A program made the translations under genes and the position numbers. From contig CP137324.1 of the NCBI GenBank assembly GCA_033182465.1, positions 248,001 to 312,000 on the forward strand: a stretch of 64,000 bases of DNA, given 5' to 3'. The notes below the pieces were generated by a model. It made no database searches, was not told the origin of the DNA, and worked only from the letters and a program-made list of their open reading frames with translations. This stretch comes from Sanghuangporus weigelae (lineage: Eukaryota > Basidiomycota > Agaricomycetes > Hymenochaetales > Hymenochaetaceae). This document shows positions 1 to 11,350 of this stretch, piece after piece (positions within the stretch are counted from its first letter, which is position 1; every line of letters begins with the position of its first letter).

Positions 1-2604
1 GTCGAATATACGGCAAGGATATTAATTGCAAGCGCACTGCACAGGGACCTAGTGAGTATTCCATTCTATCCTGTCGTCCTGTTGTTATGAAATTCAAACA
101 CAACGCGTCTCTGAACCTACACGTCCTACTCAGAAAATAATACAGGAATCTTCTTTCAACGGTGTCCTTGGGTCCTCTCTCGATTATACTCCATGCTGTC
201 CCAATCTGTGTCGAGAACAGGATTGACTTGTCATATGGTCTGTTATCCATTATCGTGACTCGGCGGCTTCAGCCACAGGGGTGCGGTCAGTAGACCGTCC
301 TCGAGGAACCCGCAGTCATCGGACAGGACAGCCTTGACTCGAAAACTCTGAACGGTCTCCTGACCTGCGGTCACGGAGTACAGAGTAAACAGACGCCCAT
401 CGCACAGACTGTGGTCTCGCGACGTCGACTCGATTCGGGATGCGACGGCTATGGACGGACCCTTCGGCATTCCCTACCCCACTTGGAAGGAACTAAAAGC
501 TAAAATTAGCTTCCTTAAGCAGGGAAGACGCCTTGCCTTTCAGTCTGTATTGGCATTGGCATTTACTTAGTTCGATTCTGCTTTGGTAAAGGACAAACTT
601 ACTTACGACGTGCGAGGTTTGGCGGATCCTATTCAGTCCAACGGGCGTTCTTCTGTGTCGAGGAGGAAGGCGGCTTTGTGTTCGGTTCGTCGTTTGCTTC
701 CGCGTTGCCAGTGCTGTGCTGCAGTGCACTGCACCTTGATCTGCACGCGTCCTAGCTTTAGTCTGCTCTGCTCATGTCCTGCACGAGGGATTGAACTGAT
801 TATAGTTTATTCGCCCGTTAGCAAGACCGGCTTCAGGCGAACACATCCATCCGTGCATCTCGTATACTAAACTAGAATCTCCCTGGATGTACGAGTGTCT
901 TTCTGTGGCAATATAGATGCTCCTTCGGCCTAAATCCCAAATGTCGATATTCGCCCGTTCGGTCGGCCGCACATAACAGGCTCAGACGACCTCGGGGTGA
1001 TTGATGATGATACGGTATGTACGGCGAAGTACGGCTATATGACGTAGGTGGACAAGCAACTTGAATGCGAGCACGGGTCTCCACAGCCAGGTTCGCTGTA
1101 ATCTGGAAGTTTCGCGACGTCTTGGACCAGGTCTAGGTCTGTACAGAATGGTTATCTCGCGAGGTTGATCTGGGTATCCTTTATTCTTCAAATAGGTTGG
1201 ACCTGAAAGATATATTATTGTAAGAGTCAGATGCACGATGATGCAAATACAAACGTGCTTATCATGGAATACGGAATAGTAGTAATAAGGTCGACACCAC
1301 TAGTACTCAAGGATTTGTGGATATCTATGGGGGAAGGCGTCATCGTTGTTTGTCGGCATTAATGACATCATTCTTGATCTCGGACGGACACATGCACAGG
1401 CAGATCACGCATGCGAACAAAGGCGCTCAGACGGCTGGGATACTTCCGCAAGGGTACGGAATCGGAAATGAGATAGTTCCTTGCACGCATGAATGCAGGA
1501 CATGAGGCGAAGATGCGGATATCAAGACAGGAGAACTCTTGAGTGCATGCAGTGGGTCGCTTCGCATTCATTCAATTTGAAGACCTATGCGAAACCATAA
1601 GTCTCCTTTATCGAATTTAGGAGAAATAATAACAAACAACGATATCTTTCAGGGGACGCTCAAATCTCAGATAATATTAACGATCAAGCCGAGCTGTACA
1701 TATGTAGCAATTGCATACTGACTCTTTGGCTCCGTGAACACCCTATCTGGCGTCTTTCTATTATAACCATGCGTCCGGAGAAAGATTAAATAGACCCTAG
1801 ACGGGCGTCTATCACGACTAAAGAGCATGGCCAGGTATCCTCAATATGAGGTAGCGCTTGTCGCGCCCTTGTGGCCGTTCTCGTGACGAAGCCTGAAACA
1901 AGAGCGTCGACCCGCACGAGCACAAAAGGCCAACGCGGGGGTTGATAGGTAGCAACGGAATCAAATCGACCCATTATGTAAGCCTAGTGATCGGGGTCTT
2001 GATCCGCGTATTTTCTTTTTCCTTTATGTGAGTTTGTTCCTGTTTTTCTGCTCCTTTTACGCGTGTCTACTTATCCGTTCTTCCAGCCGAGCAGGACCAT
2101 AAAAGACCATACACGGCCTTTTTACGCGTGCTGCTGGATCTCTTTGAATCTGGCTAAGTCGACTCGGCAGCCCGAATCGATCGCATCAAGCAGAATACCG
2201 AGGTTTCTCAGATGTGTTGTGTTTCATATTTATTTGTTTTCGCCAGGGCATACCGGATGTACCTTTTCCTTTATACACCCGTGGAGACAAACGCGTATCT
2301 AGCGTGCTATGGAATGATCTCGGGAATAAATGCACATGGTAATCGACAAGTAGTCTAGGAGGACATGTGTTTCTTAATTTTTTTCACGAGTCGGCTTGAC
2401 GATGTGGTATCGGTCCGCTCCGGCCAACGACACCCCGACGGATCGTAAAGATTCCGGAACAACAACATACGACCGAGCATGAATGTTCTACAGTACCGAG
2501 TAAGCTGTTGTTATCCGGTCATTTCTCGTACTTTCCTTCTTCTTCCTTTTGCCGTTCATTCGCCTGCCACATGTTGGACAAGTTTCGCGTTTTCCGGTGC
2601 TTTT
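1..2604. other. Stretch without a recognisable gene
   Basis: I see no open frame longer than about 110 codons, no spliced gene with a recognisable domain, and no clear terminal repeats. The minus-strand frame at 243-470 (75 codons) has somewhat gene-like composition, with no stop over its length, but I recognise no family and it may be chance or a fragment. The stretch ends where homology to the second 6-kb repeat block begins. Confidence 0.5.
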
Positions 2605-5600
2605 ACAGTATTCATTTCATTTCGTTTTTAATTGCGACAGCTGCGCGTGCTTTTACTGTAACGGTATCTGAAACGACGGAGATGGCTTGTGACATCGCAC
2701 CGGATGAAGGTAATGGTATTTACGCAAGAAGGGCGATAGTAATACTAATGATATGCAATGTCGTGGGTGCCGTGAACTTCCAACAGATGTTTATTATTCA
2801 TTTCAACGGACATTCTGACATACGTATCTAGGGACCTTATTCGTGCATGTTAAAGACCAGCGGTTTGACTACATCCTGACTTTGTGATTGTTTATGAAAT
2901 GGACACCCCTTCATCCTATGGACTCGGCAGCAACGCTGAATGTAATATTACTTCTCAGAGACTTCGCGTCGTGAGGAGAGTCGACAGACTTTGAAAGGTT
3001 GGTGTTGCTACTCTCTCAGTTGGAACGCAGCTTAAAGACTAATGAGCCATCTCATTGGTTCACGATGTCTTTCATACCGGGTGTGTCGTCCGTCTCCTCC
3101 CATGTGTATCGGGAAGACACAAGAATACACACGCTTGCGCCAATAGAAGATCATAAAGTGCGCGCAATTCGGATGGTAACGGAATTGGATATCAGGTCCT
3201 CATTTTCCTCTATACAAATTTCGGGTCGTTGCATGCTCTCAAGCCTGATGGTGCAATGCACACCATCAACGATTGGGTGTGAGGATTTTTACGTTCTAAG
3301 ATGTAACCTCATGATCGCTGATAATGATATCGACAGCTGGTCCTCTACTTTCCCTTTTCCTCCAGGTTCTGGACGGAGCGTGAGGAATTAGCGGATGTTA
3401 TGACGGATGTGGAAATCGAACCAACTCGATATCGGTACGAACATCCGCTGGGGCCTGCGATTCTGGTCCGGTGGCCGTGGAACGTTTGATTGGCCATCTA
3501 TCTTCTCGCGACCTATTCACTAGGTGCTGTATGCTGTACTGTTCGGCCTTGGTCTGGATGCCCCTCGGACTTACTCTAACCTTGATCCGCAGGGCCGAGA
3601 TTCGGTACTAGTGGTGAGAAGCATTCAATTGCATTGCTAAATTCAAAAGCATTTCCCTGGGGCTCGGTCTTTTAGAAGGAATCTCCTGGATGGTGAGAGA
3701 CTCGTGAAGTGACTACCGATCGGATGGGTCTTGTGGATTTAACAAAGTAGAACAATGCTTTCTCCGCAAAGGAACATGGTAGACTATTTCTGCTAATCAA
3801 GGTAAAGTCCGCTCCAAAGGAATCCTTCCTTTGTCTTCCTGCATTGATAACTGTTCTCTACGGAGGTGTTCTCTGAGTCTGCGGTGTTTAACCATCTCTC
3901 TTATACACCGGCCGTAAGAAGAGCGGGGCATAAGCAGGACACCGCTTAAAAGCCGCTATCATTCTGGACGTAGTCTTTGCATGTCTGTGCTCTCTTTGCT
4001 TCCTGTCGCTAAATACGTATATCGGAAGGTTGTCTATACAACAATAACAATGGGAAGGGGGAAGATAATTGATTTACGAATTCGAAGTTGACGTTCAAAC
4101 GCACGTGTGTTCACTATATTGTCGGACTTCGACTTCATTATGTTCACTAATGCTTCCTTCGAATCGTATTCAAAGGTAGCAGAACTACCACTTTCTAGGA
4201 GAGTTAGATACAAACCGTTCGGTCCAATATCGTTGGATATCGGTCCGAGCAGATAATTACAGAACTCACGGACGTGGCTTCTTTGATTTCGGGCGGCGAC
4301 CCGTTTGTTTACTCTTCAAGAAGCACAACTGAATTGATTCTATTTTGACTATTGTATGTAGCAGAGGCGCGAACGGAGCCGTGGGTCAGGTAAAGGAGGA
4401 CCTGATCCCTTGCATGTGCATTTAGTTTGGTGGTACAAATAGATGCGGAGTTTGTCCGAACCCTCGTATCTCCCACTGGCCAGGTGGCAGCTGTCTACTC
4501 TGGGATTGAACCGATAACGGAGCTGAGATGGCGTCCTTATATTCAACAGGGATGCAGCTGACTAGACATCGAGAAGATGAAGGTAATGTGATACTGTACA
4601 TTTCCCTTGGGTGAGAGGTTGATGTTAGTGATCTTTTCGTTTCAGTGATTCCCAGCGTGTAGCGGTACGCCTTCTATCTTCATTCAAGGGCCAAAAACTC
4701 AAATGCACACCGATAATCTTCAGTACTCCGGCTATCTTGGCCCTGCTGATCTTTCACTAATCAGATGCGGCGCCAGTGCTCCTGTATTATGCTTTGGCGT
4801 TCAATATCTGGATTCTCGATCACGCGACTTCTATTTTAGTGGCAGCGACAAATATAGATCCTGAGCCGGTGGCCTCCGTCCAGAGTCCTATTGTCTGTCC
4901 TCTCGACTGACTCGATTCGACTGGTCAATGATATTATTCTGCTGTACAGAATGCACCAAGGTGCAGTGAACTCGGCTCAACAAAATTTAGAGACCTTCCC
5001 CGCGAACCACTGGCCTATACATCCGTCTTGCGGCCTCTCTACATTGCCTTTACCCACACTAAGTCGTCTTCTCAGATGGTTATCGGCCACAAGGCATCGC
5101 AAAGCTATTTTTAGTCTCAGTCTAACTAGCGAGGCGCGTTCAAATCTCTCATCGAGTTCCGACAAATGTCTTCCCAGCTCACGAACCTCTGTGGCTCGAA
5201 GCTAATATCTCAAGGGCTTTCGCTCCGGAATTCCGCGCCGACTTCAGACTTCCACCGCTTCCGTGCTCGTCTTCTGTTCAGCAGGTCTAGACTAGAAGCC
5301 GTTTATTCGTGGCTAGCTGTAAAGCGTGGGTGGATATACGCAACGTACTGTTTCGCGTGAGATCGAAATCATATCGGCTTGCGACATCGCACCGGATGAA
5401 ATAAGTGGTATTTACGCAAGAAAGGTGGTAGCAATGACAATGCGCTATGTCGTGAGTCGCAAGGGTTCTCGTTCGTTCCAACAGGCATTCTGACATATAT
5501 ATGTATCTAGGGACCTTCTTCGCGACGTATAGACGCAAGCGATTTGACAACATTCTGACTCCATGATTGTTCAAAAAGTGAATACTCCCCTTCATCCTAT

Positions 5601-8600
5601 GGATTCGACAACGACGTAGAACGCAATAATACTCTTCAGAGAATCCACGTTGCGAGGAGAGTCGACAGACTTTGAAGAGTTGGCATTGCTTCTCTATCAT
5701 CTGGTACGAAGCTTAAAGACTAATGAGCCATTTCATTGGTTCACGAAGCCTTTCATATCAGATAAATGGTCCGTCCTTTCCCATGCGTATCGAGAAGACA
5801 TAAACATTCTTACACCTACACGAGCAGAAGATCATCAAACGCTCCGAACTTGGGTGGTAAGGGATTAGATTTCAAGTCCTCATTTTCCTCTAGAAGGTCG
5901 TTTACAGACTTCGGACTGCTGCATGTTCTCAAGCATTCTGATGGAGCAATGCACTCCATCAACGATTGGGTGTGAGGATCTTTACGTTCCAAGACATAAC
6001 CTCATGATCGCTGATAGGAATATGAACAATTGGTCCTCTGCTTTTCTCCTTTCCTCCAGGTCCTGGAGGGAGCGTGAGGAATAAACGGATGTAATGACGG
6101 ATATGGAATCTCACCCAACTCGATATCGGTACGTACATCCGCTTGGTCCTGCGAATCTCGTTCGGTGGCCGCGGAATTGTTGATTGGCCATCTATCGTGT
6201 CCGAACCTATTCACTAGGTACTGTACTGTTCGGCCTTGGTCTGGATGCCCCTCGGGACCTACTCCAACCTTGATCCGCAGGGATGGGATAATATTAACAT
6301 GGTCCTTTCGGTGCTAGTGGTGAGAAACAGTCTATTGCATTGCTTGTCTCAGGAGTGTTTCCTTGCGGCTCGATCCTTTAGAAGGATTGTCCTGGGCAGT
6401 GAGAGACTCGTGGAGAGACTACCGAGCGGATAGGTCTCGTGGACATAACAAGCTGAAACAGAGCTTTTCCTTCAAGGGAAAATGGTGAATCCTGTCCGAT
6501 CTGACTCTTCGCTGTAGGACATGATTTGAAATGCATACTGCACGACGGAAGTATACTCGGCGACGTTTGCGAGGTTTTGGGAGTGAGCATTCCGAAAGCA
6601 CCTTTTAGTCCGACGAAGACTTGCGGAAAAAAAAAAAAAAAAAAAAAAAAAACTGCCAATCATAGCGAAGTCCGCTCCAATCTCATCTCTTCGTTGATTT
6701 TCTGCATTGATGGCTATGCTTTACAGAGGTGTTCTGGGTCTGCGGTGTTTAACTATCTTTATTACGCACGGTCCGCAAGAAAAAGCAAGTAACCGCTTAA
6801 AGCCCGCGTTTGTATTCTGAACATGGACTTTGTGTGTCATACGCGTTCTATTTCCTGCCATTGAATAGGTCTAGTAGGAGACTGCTAACTTAATAGCAAT
6901 GGGAAGATAAACGATTTACGGGCGGAGTTTGGTACGTGGGTATTCAAAAGTACGTGTTTTCACTATATTATCGGACTTTAGAGCTTTATTATGTTCACTA
7001 ACGCTTCCATCGAATCGTATTCAAAGGTCGCAGAACTATCGCTTTCCAGGCGGAGTTCTATTGAGGTACGAACTCTTCGATCCAATATCGTTCGATTTCG
7101 GTCCGAGCAGATAATTACAGAACTCACGGACGTGGCTTCTTTGATTTCGGGCGGCGACCCGTTTACTCTTCGAGAAGCACGACTGAATTGATCCTGAAAT
7201 GACCATTGTATCTAGCAAAGGCTCAAGCGGAGCCGTGGGTCAAGCAAAGGAGGGCTTGTTCCCCTGTATGTGCATTTAGTTCGGTGGTACGAATAGATGC
7301 GGAGTTTGTCCGAATCCTCGTACCTTCAACTGGTCAGCTGCCCGTCGTCTACTCGTCTGAGATCGAATGGATAATGGAATTGAGATAGTGCGCTTACGTT
7401 CCTAGAAAAGGTGCTAGGCCGGACGGTGGTGGAATATAATGTGGTACATCCCTCTTGAATGAGAAGTCAATGCTGGTGGCTCTTCTATCTTCGCATTGAG
7501 GAAGAAAATTCAACCGAATACCGTCAAGCCTGGTCTTCAGTATTTCGGCCACCTTGGTCCTTCTTGACTTTCTTGCATCAATTGCGGCGCTACTTCCGTA
7601 TCTACCATGTGGTTCGTGTTCTACGTCCGATTACAAGGTTCTCGGCCAATCGTCTTCCATTTAAATCGCGGAGACAAATATTGATTCTGAGCCAATACTC
7701 TCATCGCAGTCCTACTACTTGACTATTCTCCCACTCGACTTGAATCGATTCCGCTAGTCAAGCACATTGTTCAGCCGTATGGTAGGCACCAAGGTACTGT
7801 GAATGTGATTCGGCTCAATTTTCAAGAGCTCCTTCGTTTCGGGCTGCCGACATGTTCTGCAATCACGTGTGACGGCCTTGCCCACACTAAAGCATCTTCT
7901 CAGATGGTTACCGTCCACAAAGCATTGCAAGAGCTATACTTGGACTTTGTCAAAATAGCAAGGCACGTTTGTGTCTATTATCGAGTTCTGAGAAGTGTCT
8001 CGCTGCCGTTCGAAGATCTCTGAGTCTCTGCCGAAATTCAAATCCCAAAGGTTCTCGCTGTGGCCTCCCGTGCTGACCATCGGATCTGCATTGCTTCCGT
8101 GCTCGTCTTCTTGCTGTTCTAGACTAGAACTCGTCTACTCGCGGCTTGTTGCATAGTGTGGGTGGACATACAGCGCGCACTTTTCGTGTGGGATCGCAAT
8201 CTTAGCTAAGACTCCGAATTTGTATGATTTTACTTTACCATGAGGCGCATTTGCTTTCTTCCGTGCAGAATCCTCGATGCTGCCAATTACTGTCTGGATG
8301 CACTGTCTCGGCTCCGAGAAAAGGCTTTGAATGCTGAATCCCGGACTACAGGATACGGATCAGGATAATCCCTCTTTGCCTTTGGTTCCTGATCCTTGAC
8401 TATACACCCCGCAATCAACTGCGTTTCGGGTTTGTTTAGTTGTTTTTGCGTCTTTGGCTCGACGTTTCTCTGATTTTGCTCACTGCAATATCGCCATTTC
8501 GTGGATGACCTAGACGCTCGCTCAATGACTTGAACAGTGGCTGTGAGCTGTGAGCACTTTTCTCACTTTCTCAGAGCTTTCTGATCATACAGTAAATCGT

Positions 8601-8770
8601 CTGCCCAAACTGTCCATTTGACAGTGTCATCGAAAACAGAGGCGTCTAACAACGTAGATTCGGTTTGTCCCTCTTGGGTGACCACTGAGGGCAAACGTAA
8701 CTACGCAAAGTTTTTGCAGAAAAAGCGAGGGCTAGTGAGATTTCTTTGAAAATGTGCTAAAATACAGATG
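2605..8770 (+). repeat. Large repeat block, copy A (two tandem ~2.7-kb units plus tail)
   Basis: This block matches 20555-26597 in the same orientation. It has a ~90-bp head, unit 1 (about 2684-5375), unit 2 (about 5376-8190) and a ~570-bp tail found only once per block. The two units share landmarks: the same 20-odd bases around GACATCGCACCGGATGAA begin at about 2690 and 5382, giving a period of about 2.69 kb. Units within a block are clearly diverged from each other, while unit 1 of block A and unit 1 of block B are almost identical over most of their length. No frame exceeds about 140 codons, no known protein domain is visible, and I found no terminal inverted repeats, TG...CA ends or target-site duplication. 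The family is therefore unknown. Unit 2 contains a run of 26 A residues at 6627-6652. The left edge is approximate. Confidence 0.85.
5376..8190 (+). repeat. Unit 2 of repeat block A, reference orientation of the invertible segment
   Basis: Second tandem unit of block A. Within it, 7486-8092 has the same orientation as the corresponding part of unit 1 (about 4673-5260), so this is taken as the ancestral arrangement. In block B the matching 607 bases lie in the opposite orientation. The segment contains a 74-codon open frame (7799-8023) that stays open in both blocks, but it has no recognisable domain. Confidence 0.7.
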
Positions 8771-8906
8771 TTTGCCGTGCAGACGAAAAGAATGTGCGAG
8801 AGGTCTACAGGGACGTCCATGCTAAGGAAATCGGAAGAACAAGTCAGTGCCCCGACAGGAAGTCATCAAAGAATAGGAAACGTACTAATGGTCCAGGAAG
8901 GCAGAG
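8768..8906 (-). pseudogene. Fragment of the Lon protease gene (includes one intron)
   Basis: These 139 bases match 28233-28372 inside the Lon gene with a handful of substitutions and one single-base length difference. The copy covers the 5' part of Lon exon 4, the whole 65-nt intron 3 and the 3' end of exon 3. Because the intron is present, the copy was made from DNA and not through spliced RNA. It starts directly at the right end of repeat block A, with the bases ATG shared by both partners at the junction. It cannot encode a functional domain. In the other block the intact Lon gene lies just beyond the repeat's right end, so this fragment is probably the remnant of a duplicated block that once ran into Lon. 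Confidence 0.9.
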
Positions 8907-9324
8907 AGTCCACGAGCGACTGTTTATATTTATAGAAACCCGATGGGATGCTGTTATCATCCATGCTGAAAGTCGAAGATGCAAGGGGCCTAGCCTGAGG
9001 GCCAAGGCAGAGACGGCGTCGAGCAGAGCTATAAAAAAGCTCGGCTGAAATATACAGCACGCTGAGCGGGCGAACAAGCTGCTCCGTGATCACCGTGATC
9101 AACTGAACTCTGATATCACCCCGTCCCTTCCTTCCTTCCTTCCTTTCTCGAGGAGATGATTAACCGCTCTGTGCGATGCTGCGAAGAAGTGAGCATATGT
9201 ATGTATGGATGCATCCTTCCGGCCCACAAATGGCTTAATTGACTGTATTTCGACTTGAATCAGTATTCTACACTTGATTACTAGAACCATATCATTCTAT
9301 CATGCACATGCATATTAACGCCAT
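8907..9324. other. Non-coding stretch with a CTTC microsatellite
   Basis: No gene is recognisable. The stretch contains a short run of CTTC/TTCC repeats at about 9122-9148 and a TATA-like TATAAAAAA at about 9030-9038 with no convincing gene downstream. It lies between the Lon fragment and the ~40-bp repeat array. Confidence 0.45.
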
Positions 9325-9545
9325 ACAGAGCGGATCCGGACAACTTAAGCGTCAGAGAGGCCTGAGGCCAAAGTCCGGATAGTTTTTTCACGTCGAGAAG
9401 GCCTGAGGCCAAAATCCAGACAAATTTTACCAAAAACGGCGAGGCCTGAGGTTATCCGGATAAAATGAACCCGTCAGGGCCTGAAAACATCCGGATAACG
9501 ACCCTTCATCGCGGCCTCAGGCCTCTATAGGGATATCCGGGGGTT
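9325..9545. repeat. Degenerate tandem array of ~40-bp units with two palindromic boxes
   Basis: TCCGGAT-type boxes recur at about 9333, 9374, 9414, 9454, 9489 and 9533, i.e. every 37-42 bases. Most intervals also carry a GGCCTGAGGCC-type box about 25 bases further on (complete palindromes at about 9358-9368 and 9400-9410, a GGCCTCAGGCC version at 9513-9523, and partial ones between). Between boxes the sequence is A/T-rich and variable. The array ends about 225 bases upstream of the TATA box of the interrupted small gene. It could be a minisatellite or a cluster of protein-binding sites; the sequence alone does not decide between these. Confidence 0.75.
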
Positions 9546-9770
9546 CCTGGGTCATCCCACACGGAGCTCTTTCGCGCCAAACACTGGTATCGAGGTTTCC
9601 TATATTGGTCTCGACTGAAGAGAAGTTCCTGGTCTTTCTTGTCCATGAGACCTCGGTGGAGATTTTGGGTCATGTCTAGACAGAACTTCCTCGTGTTTTC
9701 GTTTGATGTGGCAACAGATACCGATTTCGATTTTGATGGGTTCTGAAGAGAGGACGAGTGCTCACCGAAC

Positions 9771-9777
9771 TATAAAA
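9771..9777 (+). promoter_or_regulatory. TATA box of the interrupted small gene
   Basis: The bases TATAAAA lie 134 bases before the ATG at 9905. A probable 5'-UTR intron follows (GTACGT at about 9841 to CCATACCAG at about 9904), so the start codon is the first triplet after the splice site. Spacing and order fit a fungal core promoter. Confidence 0.6.
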
Positions 9778-10146
9778 TGATCCTCGAGGAGGAGCAGGTT
9801 CAAGCCACCTCGAATCCTTGTTCATTTACTCACTACTACCGTACGTGCACGATTTCGTCCGCATTGGGAGATCATGTTGACTGACGTTTATCCCACCATA
9901 CCAGATGCAAAAACAGTTGGGTACAGCTTTCACCAGTCTTCTTGAGGGTAATGGCTGGCAGAAGCTCTCGAGACCTAGCGTCCCTCGTGGCGCGACTGCA
10001 GTCCCCAGGAGCTCGACTGCCGCCGCGAGGATTGGTCTTCGCCTCGACTACGACAATTACATTGAGAAGGGCGACGACAAGGTCAAATGGCACCAGTTCA
10101 AACTCCAGGTGAACGCAGGCGACACGATCCCCAATGCGTTCAAGAA

Positions 10147-10432
10147 TGTTGTGAGGGAGCGAACACGAATATCCGAGAGGAAAACTCTCTATTGTTTTGT
10201 TATACAGTTTTTACAGCGGTTTTATAATACTGAAGGGATCTGAGACATAAGTCGGGATAGAACGGTAAAGAAATAGAATGGTAATACAATTCAAAAAGCG
10301 AAAGAGAATTGACAAACAAGAATGACAAGCACAAAACCGAAAGAATGCAAATGATTAATAAATACCATATATTCATTCCAAACGGCAAGTGAAACAACTC
10401 GATCGGAACTTCGACAGTTTGATAATCCAACA
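10147..10432 (-). repeat. 3' LTR of the Ty1/copia element
   Basis: This 286-bp direct repeat starts TGTTGTGAGGGAGCG and ends ATAATCCAACA. It is the downstream LTR because the coding parts run on the minus strand. It is flanked outside by AAGAA. Confidence 0.95.
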
Positions 10433-10445
10433 CTCCCCCTCAAAG
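10433..10445 (-). other. Polypurine tract of the Ty1/copia element
   Basis: On the minus strand the bases CTTTGAGGGGGAG directly precede the 3' LTR, the expected place and composition of the plus-strand primer. Confidence 0.75.
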
Positions 10446-11345
10446 TGTGCGAAGTCCGAGTTCCGAAGCAAAATGTTTGACTTTGAAAGATGGCAGAGGT
10501 TTTGTAAATATATCGGCTGTCATGTCCTCGGTAGGACAAAACACGAGTCGAATTTTCTTTTCCTCGATGAGCCATCGAATGAAGTGATATCGAACATCAA
10601 TATGTTTTGTTCGAGCGTTGAACTGACGTTCTTTGGTAATGGAAATCGCGGATTTGTTGTCAGAAAAGATGGTTGTTGGTTGAAGAGACGTCTTGAATAA
10701 TTGATAAACAAGTTGGCGAAGCCAAATTGCCTCTTTGGCTGCATGGGTGGCGGCAATGTATTCGGATTCGGCTGTAGAAAGCGAGACGATTTCTTGTGTT
10801 TTCGAATACCACGATATGGCTCCTCCATTCAGAATAAATACATTACCAGAAATTGCTCGACGTTCTTCCTGCATGCTTCCATCTGCGTCCGTAAAGCCTT
10901 TCAATTCATGTCCTTGAACTCCTCCGTAGGTCAACCAAAGATTTCTGGAACCTTTTAAGTACGCGAATACACGTTTGACGGCCTTCCAATGATCTGGCCC
11001 AGGGTTCACGGAAAACTTGGATAATAGCGTTACAGTAAACGCTATGTCGGGCCGAGTTGCTAAAGCCGCGTACATTAGGGACCCAATCGCCTCTCGATAT
11101 GGTACGTCCCGCATGGTGCCAAGTTCTTCGGCTGAGTGTGGAGAATGCGAAGAGGTTAAACGAACATTTGGGTCCATGGGACTGGACAGCGGTTTTAGCT
11201 CATCAAAGTTAAATCGACGCAAGATAGCATCGATGTAGGCCCGTTGAGAAAGAGAAAGGCTTCGATTTTCGCGATTCCGAATGATTTCAATTCCGAGCAG
11301 CCAGTGAAGTGATCCAAGGTCAGTAATGTCGACATATTCTTGAAA
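10446..11345 (-). pseudogene. Ty1/copia pol, C-terminal part (end of RT and RNase H)
   Basis: This is the downstream part of the pol region. It shows typical copia RT-RNase H text: LGSLHWLLGIEI-like and RRFNFDELKPLSSPMDP segments, then ALATRPDIAF, LKGSRNLWLTYGG, the RNase H core around GFTDADGSMQ, VSLSTAESEYIAA and FSDNKSAISI, and a terminal FTKPLPSFKVKHF. It abuts the nested insertion on its upstream side. It is part of a broken element. Confidence 0.9.
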
Positions 11346-11350
11346 GCGTT

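Noticed and set aside
4503-4513. tRNA gene on the minus strand (GGTTCAATCCC B-box, also near 22340)
   Set aside because: The flanking bases do not form a T-stem or acceptor stem, so no cloverleaf results.
9325-9545. CRISPR-like array
   Set aside because: The units are degenerate, the spacing holds no unique spacers between identical repeats, there are no cas genes, and this is eukaryotic DNA.
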